Source of the DNA: Rikenellaceae bacterium
GTDB lineage: Bacteria; Bacteroidota; Bacteroidia; Bacteroidales; UBA932
Length of the DNA stretch: 7,321 nt
NCBI GenBank assembly: GCA_900769735.1
Contig: CAAGHY010000038.1
Coordinates: forward strand, 1-7,321
Direction of reading: 5' to 3'
Shown in pieces: positions 1 to 5,355 of the stretch. Below the pieces are notes generated by a model that did no database searches, was not told the DNA's origin, and was given only the letters and a program-made list of their open reading frames with translations. Position numbers and translations under genes: made by a program. The number at the start of each line of letters is the position of its first letter. The first letter of the stretch is position 1.

Positions 1-111
1 AGCGGCCCTTGCAGTAAAGGAGATTGCAAAGAAGGATGTGGTTGTGGCAAGGAGAAAAGTATTTTAAGCCAGCCGCTTGACAACAAATGCCAACTATTAA
101 AAAACAAATAA
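1..111 (+). CDS. C-terminal end of an unidentified Cys-rich protein (5' partial)
   Basis: Frame 1 is open from the window edge to a TAA stop at 109-111, giving 36 residues of a protein whose start lies outside the window. The fragment begins SGPCSKGDCKEGCGCGKEKS and ends in a short polar tail with one more Cys. Five cysteines fall within about 13 residues (C-x4-C-x3-C-x-C pattern plus flanking Lys/Gly), which suggests a small metal-binding or redox tail, but the family cannot be named from this piece. The next gene starts only 7 bp after the stop, so it is probably the upstream member of the same operon. Reading this as a real gene end rests on the absence of stops in the frame and the tight spacing to the next gene, so it is moderately supported. 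Confidence 0.6.
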   Translation, partial: SGPCSKGDCKEGCGCGKEKSILSQPLDNKCQLLKNK

Positions 112-118
112 GAATATT

Positions 119-589
119 ATGGTGAAATACATTATCAGATCTGTGAAATACCTTGTATATTTTACAGTCATGTGTTCAATTATCCTTGTGCTTACCTTCC
201 ATTTTTCAGTTAAACCGGAAGGTCTTACACTGATGGATATGCTGCTTGTAGACGGTTCAATATACAAGATGCTTACATTCTTTGTAGCTGTAGCGGCAAT
301 TTATCCTGCACTTGGATTCCAGAACAAGCCGCTTTACGTTTCAAATGTAAAGGAGCACAGAAAACAGATTGTGGAGCTTTTTGAAAATGCGAACTATGTT
401 ATTGCAGAAGAAACTCCAACTTCAATCACATTCAAATTGCGCAATCCTTTTTTGCGTGTTATGCGTTTATGTGAAGACCACGTTAAAATTGACTTTACAG
501 AGAATCCTGTAATGATTGAGGGATTGAGAAAAGACGTGCTGAGATTTTCACGCGGAATAGAGTACATCTGCAGGGAAGACGAGCAATAA
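119..589 (+). CDS. Conserved two-helix inner membrane protein of unknown function
   Basis: This encodes 156 residues. Two hydrophobic segments are visible at about residues 11-31 and 48-68, joined by a short loop containing KPEGLTLMDMLLVDGS. A soluble, charged C-terminal part follows (about 75-156) and includes an NxKEHRKQIVELFE stretch that looks helical. The basic N terminus (VKYIIRSVKY) and the positive-inside rule suggest both the N terminus and the C-terminal domain are cytoplasmic. The sequence resembles conserved Bacteroidales hypothetical membrane proteins that I recall, but I know of no assigned function. The start at ATG 119 is the first in-frame start, 7 bp after the upstream stop, with no Shine-Dalgarno, as is usual in this phylum. 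It is followed by the DUF2007 gene 46 bp downstream and probably shares its transcript. Confidence 0.8.
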   Translation: MVKYIIRSVKYLVYFTVMCSIILVLTFHFSVKPEGLTLMDMLLVDGSIYKMLTFFVAVAAIYPALGFQNKPLYVSNVKEHRKQIVELFENANYVIAEETPTSITFKLRNPFLRVMRLCEDHVKIDFTENPVMIEGLRKDVLRFSRGIEYICREDEQ

Positions 590-592
590 AAA

Positions 593-607
593 CCACTGTG
601 GCTACAG
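593..607 (+). repeat. Small imperfect inverted repeat between two genes
   Basis: CCACTGTGG at 593-601 is a short palindrome with a single central base. It overlaps a second small dyad, CTGT/ACAG, at 596-607. The element sits just after the stop of the membrane-protein gene and about 30 bp before the DUF2007 start. There is no T-run after it, so it is not a terminator. It could be a weak processing hairpin or chance. Confidence 0.2.
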
Positions 608-623
608 AATACAACCACATAAA

Positions 624-631
624 AGAGGAGG
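624..631 (+). promoter_or_regulatory. Strong Shine-Dalgarno-like ribosome binding site for the DUF2007 gene
   Basis: AGAGGAGG ends 4 nt before the ATG at 636. It is an almost complete match to the anti-Shine-Dalgarno complement, but with a shorter spacer than the usual 5-9 nt. No other start in the window has such a motif, and Bacteroidota genes generally rely on A-rich, unstructured leaders. The motif supports ATG 636 as the real start. Confidence 0.6.
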
Positions 632-635
632 TTTT

Positions 636-851
636 ATGAGAACAGTTGAGAAATTTACCGATGCATTCAGCGCAAATGTTGCCAAAGGGATGTTGGAGAA
701 CGCAGGTATCCCTGCCGTAATCCTTAATGAAAACACCCCTTTATGGGCAGGTATGTGCAATACAGACCTGCTTAGCATTGAATTGGCAGTAAGTGAAGAG
801 GACTACTCAGAGGCCTGCAAACTTATAGCTGCAGCCTCCAAAGCAGAATAG
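636..851 (+). CDS. DUF2007 family protein (putative signal-transducing protein)
   Basis: This encodes 71 residues matching the small DUF2007 family (PF09413), annotated as putative prokaryotic signal-transducing proteins with a ferredoxin-like fold related to the PII family. The typical layout is visible: an N-terminal strand and helix (EKFTDAFSANVAKGMLENAGIPAVI), a short variable loop (residues about 32-44), a second strand (LSIELAVSEEDY) and a final helix (SEACKLIAAASKA). No catalytic residues are expected. The length is normal for the family. The partner or ligand is unknown. It is the last gene of the rightward cluster. Its final 49 bp overlap the end of the convergent DUF3109 gene, and an intrinsic terminator follows 27 bp after its stop. 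Confidence 0.88.
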   Translation: MRTVEKFTDAFSANVAKGMLENAGIPAVILNENTPLWAGMCNTDLLSIELAVSEEDYSEACKLIAAASKAE

Positions 852-1405
852 AAATCCTCCCCGAATTTTCTGATTATAGGTTCCCGTAGAAATTTGTATA
901 CGGGAATCTTTTCTTTTTTACCCTTCTCAAACGCGCACTTGCAGATATTCCATCTGTGCAGATTGAGAGCCTGTACTCCATTTGACAGTACGCTTATCCT
1001 TATTGGATACAAAGCGCAGGAAATTGGTTTCTGGAACTTGCATTCCCCTTTGCAATAAGCAAGCTCAGTTGCACAGAAACAGTTGTGGTTCTCATCAAAG
1101 CTGGTATACACACACTCCTCATTGTTCACAAGCGGAGTTACAAGATCTCCGTCTGAATCAACAACTCCAAAACCCTGTTTATGCAGGGCACATTTCCCCT
1201 CAGGAGTCATATACTTGCTGTAATTGTCATACTCCTTCCTGAAACTCTCCACCTCAGAAGCCTCCAACGGAGCACCGCTGTCACCAATGATGCAGCAGCA
1301 GCCGTGGCATTTCTCAAAATCACAGGCAAAATACTCCTGCAGTATCTCAGATGAGACAAGACAACCGTCTATCTCAAAAATGAATGATCTGTCTCTAGTA
1401 ACCAT
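803..1405 (-). CDS. DUF3109 family cysteine-rich protein
   Basis: This encodes 200 residues of the DUF3109 family (PF11307), a Cys-rich group common in Bacteroidota with YkgJ-like cysteine clusters. The biochemical role is not established; a metal or Fe-S site is inferred. Fifteen cysteines are present. They include FACDFEKCHGCCC at residues 26-38, C72, C98, the CFC at 109-111, C118/C122, KPISCALYPIR with C130 and HRWNICKC with C155/C157. Other family hallmarks are GDSGAPLE (41-48), DSDGDLVTPLV (83-93) and IPVYKFLREPIIRKFG (167-182). There is no signal peptide, so it is cytoplasmic. The ATG at 1405 follows the M16 stop by 3 nt, implying cotranscription and translational coupling. A slightly later start is possible, since the first 8-10 residues are not clearly family-like. 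The 3' end overlaps the DUF2007 gene tail to tail. Confidence 0.92.
   Translation of the reverse strand: MVTRDRSFIFEIDGCLVSSEILQEYFACDFEKCHGCCCIIGDSGAPLEASEVESFRKEYDNYSKYMTPEGKCALHKQGFGVVDSDGDLVTPLVNNEECVYTSFDENHNCFCATELAYCKGECKFQKPISCALYPIRISVLSNGVQALNLHRWNICKCAFEKGKKEKIPVYKFLREPIIRKFGEDFYSALEAAAISLQASE
878..920 (+). terminator. Intrinsic terminator of the rightward cluster, inside the convergent gene
   Basis: An 11-bp stem is formed by AGGTTCCCGTA (878-888) and TACGGGAATCT (899-909), with one G-T pair and a 10-nt loop. It is followed by a T-rich tract to 919 broken only by a C at 913. It starts 27 bp after the DUF2007 stop, where a terminator is expected. On the minus strand the hairpin is not followed by T residues, so it should act in one direction and let the leftward DUF3109 transcript through. 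The whole structure is protein-coding on the minus strand (DUF3109 residues about 162-176). Confidence 0.75.
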
Positions 1406-1408
1406 ATC

Positions 1409-4291
1409 CTACAAATCAAAGAAGTCTTTAATGAACTGGTTCTCCCTAAAGAGGTTCTGTGTATTCACATCCTCTGTAGTTCCTTCCATTACTACTGTTA
1501 TCATATTGCCCCTGCGGTAAACCTTGTCCACAAAAGCCTTGAACATATCGGGAGTAACATTCTCCACTGCCTGAAGATATCCTGTATGGAAATTGTGTCC
1601 GAACAGGTAGCTGTCTGTAAACACATCCAGCCAATATCTGTTCCTCTCCTGCGCTGCTGCCAATCTCTTGAGCATACTGCTTTTAAGCTTGCCGAACTCT
1701 TCATTGCCAATACCATTGTAGGTAATCTCCTGCAGCTTGGCATTCAAGAAGTTAATTATCTCCGCAGAACCGGCACTGTCTGTCTCAAACCTCTGCCTGC
1801 ACATAAATATCTCCTCTGGATAATACTCAACCCCCGCAGAAACCGTACTGTTAGGTGAAAGTTCCTTCACCTTTCCATTTGAATATATTCCCGACAGATA
1901 CTCCTGAAGCATCTGCGCAAGCACCCTGTTCTCCTGATTGTTCGGCATACCGCAAGAGAGCGTCACATCCACGTATGTCCTTGGTATGACCATCTGATAA
2001 AGGAATCTTCTGTCAACCTTACCCTTGGCAGGATAATCAGGGGTAACAAACCAGTCCTCCTTGTCATACGAAGCCGGAAGCGTAGCCAGATATTTTTCAA
2101 TGTACTCCCTTACAAGAAGCTGGTCTGCATTTCCTGCAATTACAAATACAAAATCCGAAGCATTGCCGAATCTTTTGTTGATGGCCTTGTTTACCTTTAG
2201 GTAGTCTATCCTGTCTACATACTCCTTTGAATATACGGGGACAAGTCTCTTGTTGCTGCTGTTGTAGTACCTTACAGAATCCTCAAACACATTCTTAGGG
2301 GAGATTGTACGGTACAATGCCTCATAGCCTTTGCCTTTACGGTATATGTCAAACGAACTGAAATCATCCTTGCGCTGAGTGAAACTCAAGTTTACAACGT
2401 GGAACAGTTTTTCAAGGCTTGAAACTCCGCAATATCCCTCAAGCATTTCAAGATGACTGTTGACTGTAGCTTTAAGGGAAAGGTTGTTGTATGCAAAAAG
2501 CTTCTCCCATACAGACCTCTGCAATCCACCCACAGCGCTGAGATTTGCTATATCACTTGCATAGAATGCCATCTCCTTGCCAAAATTCTCCTTCATCACA
2601 GACAAACCACCCTTGCTTACCGCTCTGAAGGAAATTGTGTCTCCAGCACCCTCAACAGGTTTGAAAATAACCTTTATACCATTGCTCAAATTGAATACCT
2701 GAGCTCCGGTTGCGTGGTCAGTAGAGGTGTTTACAATGGCACCCTGCTTGCCGTCAGGAACAAATTTTGGCCAATTGACAAGGGCTTTTTCCTTACCTGT
2801 ATAGTCTGATTTTGAAAGGGAATGTACAAAAGAGTTCTGTATACGCTCCACTGAAAGGTCCTCTATCCCCTGCACCTGTGGCATATAGCAGGAAATCACA
2901 ACCCCCTCCTTCTGGCCAAGCAAGGCAGATGCGTACTGGTTCAGCTGGTCAGTCCTGAGTGTATAGAGTATCTCTTTCATAATCTCAAAATGCATCTCAA
3001 TGCTGGCCAGTGACGTGCCGTTAAGGTAATGCCCCTGCATCCTCTCCATAAACAATGAATTGGGTTGGTTGAAACGGTTGTCATACACATTCTCCAGCTC
3101 CCTGAAATGGATCTCCCTGGAATTGCTGAACTCCTGCGCATTGAACCCGTAACGGGCTATCCTGTTTATCTCACCGCTAAGGAATGATATTGCAGAATAC
3201 ACGGTGCCTGGAAGGGTTTCAAATGAGATTGTAAACGATTCCAGATTGGTCATTTCCATAAACTTGCCCTTCTCAATCCTCACATTGGAAATTGGAAGGT
3301 TCTGACCTACAATCCCGTTCTGGATCCTGCCCAAAAGGAGTGATGAAATGGCGTGGTCGAAGTAAGCCTCAATGTACGGCACACTGGTAAGCTTATATTT
3401 TCCAAGCAGCGGCGCTTTAAGGAAATTGATTGAAACAGATGTTTTGTTGTACTCAGGATCCTTTGCAATTATCACTTGAGTTCCCTTAACCATCTTTGGC
3501 TTGTAATAATTCCTCTTTTCACTCTTTAGTGCCTTTGGAATTGTTGCAAAAATTGACTTGATCTGGGTCTCAACTTTTGCCGGATCCACATCTCCCACAA
3601 CAAAAACCGCCTGGAGGTCAGGTCTGAACCACTTGTAGTAGAAATTCCTCAGTTCTTTTGAGGAATATACTCCAAGATGGTTGATCTGCTCAGCTGTGAT
3701 GGATTTTGCATAAGGGCTCTTTGGATAAAGGGCCTTGATTACCTTGTCATCCACCCTTTTCTGCGCATCCCACTCATCTATAAGGCTGTTCTTGAGCATA
3801 GGAACCGTACTGGCTATATCCTCCTCATCTATGTTTATGCTGGCCATCCAGTTGTAAAGTATAAGGAGGGTTGAGTCCATTATGTTCTGTCTTGCCAACG
3901 GAACATCCTCTATACTGTAAACTATATCATCCGCATTGGTATTGAAGACAATATTTCTGGTTGGCACCCCTATGGTGTTCAGGTACTTTACAATTGTTGA
4001 ATCTGTAAAGTTTCTGGTACCTCTGTTAGCAAGAAGCTCAAGCATCCTTGACATACCTTTCTGGTTGGGCTCCTCAACGGATGTACCCACCTTATGGGCA
4101 ACCGCAAAATCAGCGTGTCCTTTTACAGCTTCATTCTTGAAAATATAATATGTAAGGCCATTGGCAAGTGTGCCTGTCTTTACCCTTGGGTCGGCAGGCA
4201 ACGGCTGCACATCCTGAGTCTGCGCAAAAAGCGCACTGCTACCCATAAGCAGAACGGCTGCAAACAGAATCCTGGAGAATATTTGTCTCAT
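1409..4291 (-). CDS. Secreted M16 (insulinase/PqqL-like) protein with a degenerate zinc site, probable pseudopeptidase
   Basis: This encodes 960 residues, the usual size of the two-half M16 proteins of Bacteroidota. A signal peptide is clear: basic MRQIFSR, a hydrophobic core, and probable cleavage after A23 (ALFA|QTQ), so the protein is periplasmic or outer-membrane associated. The N-terminal half starts at about residue 36 (KTGTLANGLTYYIFKN), with an M16 C-type segment at about 208-245 (LRNFYYKWFRPDLQAVFVVGDVD). The second half begins near 530 (NLSNGIKVIFKP), with its matching segment at about 690-730. In active members the zinc motif reads HFLEHMAF-x-GTKNF. Here the aligned segment is R82-M-L-E85-L86-L-A-N-R-GTRNF, so both His ligands are missing while Glu85 and the downstream Glu173 (LIDEWD) remain. 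The fold is therefore kept but zinc proteolysis is unlikely. It is the first gene of a leftward pair with DUF3109. It may act as a binding or scaffold partner of an active M16 enzyme, which is inference. Confidence 0.94.
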   Translation of the reverse strand: MRQIFSRILFAAVLLMGSSALFAQTQDVQPLPADPRVKTGTLANGLTYYIFKNEAVKGHADFAVAHKVGTSVEEPNQKGMSRMLELLANRGTRNFTDSTIVKYLNTIGVPTRNIVFNTNADDIVYSIEDVPLARQNIMDSTLLILYNWMASINIDEEDIASTVPMLKNSLIDEWDAQKRVDDKVIKALYPKSPYAKSITAEQINHLGVYSSKELRNFYYKWFRPDLQAVFVVGDVDPAKVETQIKSIFATIPKALKSEKRNYYKPKMVKGTQVIIAKDPEYNKTSVSINFLKAPLLGKYKLTSVPYIEAYFDHAISSLLLGRIQNGIVGQNLPISNVRIEKGKFMEMTNLESFTISFETLPGTVYSAISFLSGEINRIARYGFNAQEFSNSREIHFRELENVYDNRFNQPNSLFMERMQGHYLNGTSLASIEMHFEIMKEILYTLRTDQLNQYASALLGQKEGVVISCYMPQVQGIEDLSVERIQNSFVHSLSKSDYTGKEKALVNWPKFVPDGKQGAIVNTSTDHATGAQVFNLSNGIKVIFKPVEGAGDTISFRAVSKGGLSVMKENFGKEMAFYASDIANLSAVGGLQRSVWEKLFAYNNLSLKATVNSHLEMLEGYCGVSSLEKLFHVVNLSFTQRKDDFSSFDIYRKGKGYEALYRTISPKNVFEDSVRYYNSSNKRLVPVYSKEYVDRIDYLKVNKAINKRFGNASDFVFVIAGNADQLLVREYIEKYLATLPASYDKEDWFVTPDYPAKGKVDRRFLYQMVIPRTYVDVTLSCGMPNNQENRVLAQMLQEYLSGIYSNGKVKELSPNSTVSAGVEYYPEEIFMCRQRFETDSAGSAEIINFLNAKLQEITYNGIGNEEFGKLKSSMLKRLAAAQERNRYWLDVFTDSYLFGHNFHTGYLQAVENVTPDMFKAFVDKVYRRGNMITVVMEGTTEDVNTQNLFRENQFIKDFFDL

Positions 4292-4328
4292 AAATTCAGC
4301 TATTTTGGATTAAAATGTCAATAGAATA

Positions 4329-4336
4329 CAAAAGTA
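4329..4336 (-). promoter_or_regulatory. Probable Bacteroidota -7 element for the M16-DUF3109 operon
   Basis: Read on the minus strand, this is TACTTTTG, a full match to the Bacteroidota sigma-ABfr consensus TAnnTTTG. It lies 37 bp before the ATG at 4291, implying a leader of roughly 30 nt. I see no convincing TTTG element at the expected 19-23 bp further upstream, so the call rests on the -7 box and its position. Confidence 0.45.
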
Positions 4337-4358
4337 CAAACTTTAAATCTCTTTCTTG

Positions 4359-4386
4359 TTTGTGCGTGTATTTTTTTTTACATTTG
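4359..4386 (+). promoter_or_regulatory. Probable Bacteroidota promoter for the TPR-U32 operon
   Basis: TACATTTG at 4379-4386 fully matches the -7 consensus TAnnTTTG. A TTTG at 4359-4362 is a possible -33 box but with only 16 bp of spacing. The partial box CTTG at 4355-4358 gives a more usual 20 bp. A run of nine T at 4371-4379 lies just before the -7 box. Transcription would begin near 4393, giving an A-rich, C-containing leader of about 45 nt with no Shine-Dalgarno, typical of well-translated Bacteroidota genes. It is divergent from the leftward -7 element 42 bp away. Confidence 0.55.
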
Positions 4387-4437
4387 TCATTCTTAACACA
4401 AAACACTAAAACAATACAAATTAAACATAATTGAAAA

Positions 4438-5355
4438 ATGAAAAAAATTGCTAAACTTTTTGCAGCAACTCTGTTCGCTCTTTCTGTTTGTGTTGCTGCA
4501 AACGCTCAGGATTTGGCTCAGGCCGGTGAATTGTACAACAATGCTGCTACAGCATTGAATGGTGGTGATAAAGCAGGTGCTCTTGATGGCTTCCAGAAAG
4601 CTTTGGAGATGGCTGCTGCTCTAGGTGAGGAGGGTGCTGCTTTGGCAACCGACTGTAAAAATATTATCCCTAACATCCTTCTAAGCTTGGGTAAGGATGC
4701 TGCTAACGCAAAAGAGATCCAGAAAGCTGTTGAGTACTTGGCTCAGGCACAGAAATTGGGTGCTGAGTATGGCCAGCAGGAGATTGCTGATGAGGCTAAA
4801 GCTCTTGTACCTCAGATTTACATTGCTGAGGCTAACGGTCTTTTGAACGAGAAAAAATTTGCTGAGGCTGCTGCAGAGTACCAGAAAGCTTTGGATTTGG
4901 ACGGTGCAAACGGCGTTGCTTGGTTGAGACTTGGTATGGCTAAAGCTAATTCTGCTGACACTGAGGGTGCTTTGGCTGCTTTTGCAAAAGCTTCTGAGTT
5001 CGGTCAGAAAGCTGCTGCTGACCAGCAGGCTGGTAACATCTACCTTAAAGCTGCCGTTGCTGCTTACAAAGCTAAAAACAATGCTGCAACTTTGGAGAAC
5101 GTACTTAAAGCTAACGAGTACGGCAACAAAAAAGCAAACATCTACGGTGGTATGGCTGCTTTCACCCTTAAAAAATACGATCAGGCTATCTCATTGCTGG
5201 AGGGTGACAACTCAGTAAACGCAAAATACTACTTGGCTAGAACTTACGAGGCTAAAGGCAACAACGCAAAAGCTTGTGAGAACTACAAAGCTATCACTAC
5301 TGACAAAAACTTTGGCGCTTACGCTACAAGCAAAGTAGGAACACTATGCAAATAG
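4438..5355 (+). CDS. Exported alanine-rich tetratricopeptide repeat protein, probably highly expressed
   Basis: This encodes 305 residues. The signal peptide is clear: MKKIAKLF, a hydrophobic stretch, and ANA|QD with cleavage after A23, so the protein is probably periplasmic. About 24% of residues are alanine. TPR-like helix pairs occur at about 27-60 (AGELYNNAATALNGGDKAGA), 93-112, 128-190 (best pair, with FAEAAAEYQKALDLDGANGV and then AWLRLGMAKANSADTEGALA), 199-229, 234-257 and 261-288 (NAKYYLARTYEAKGNNAKAC). Such arrays bind proteins and have no catalytic residues; the partner is unknown. Codon use is sharply biased: about 55 of roughly 72 Ala codons are GCT, with many AAA, GGT, CAG and GAG and very few Arg. 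This is what abundant Bacteroidota proteins show, and it contrasts with both neighbours. It has its own predicted promoter, and its end overlaps the U32 gene by 10 bp. Similar proteins occur in Rikenellaceae as far as I recall. Confidence 0.9.
   Translation: MKKIAKLFAATLFALSVCVAANAQDLAQAGELYNNAATALNGGDKAGALDGFQKALEMAAALGEEGAALATDCKNIIPNILLSLGKDAANAKEIQKAVEYLAQAQKLGAEYGQQEIADEAKALVPQIYIAEANGLLNEKKFAEAAAEYQKALDLDGANGVAWLRLGMAKANSADTEGALAAFAKASEFGQKAAADQQAGNIYLKAAVAAYKAKNNAATLENVLKANEYGNKKANIYGGMAAFTLKKYDQAISLLEGDNSVNAKYYLARTYEAKGNNAKACENYKAITTDKNFGAYATSKVGTLCK

Noticed and set aside
702..715. GCAGG/CCTGC inverted repeat inside the DUF2007 gene, considered as a terminator for the leftward DUF3109 transcript.
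   Set aside because: The stem is only 5 bp and has no T-run on the minus strand side, so it is not a credible terminator.
747..771. GCAGGT...ACCTGC inverted repeat inside the DUF2007 gene, also considered as a leftward terminator.
   Set aside because: It has a 6-bp stem with a 13-nt loop. The nearest T-run on the minus strand is more than 10 nt away. The leftward operon's real terminator was not found.
3095..3109. HFREL (residues 395-399 of the M16 protein), which could be taken for a displaced HxxEH zinc motif.
   Set aside because: It lacks the second His, lies far from the canonical position, and has none of the flanking M16 motif (G-x-A-H before, GT-x-NF after). The canonical position is clearly occupied by RMLEL.
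4371..4379. Run of nine T in the divergent intergenic region, considered as the U-tract of a terminator.
   Set aside because: There is no GC-rich hairpin in front of it and no upstream rightward gene to terminate. It fits better as AT-rich promoter spacer DNA.
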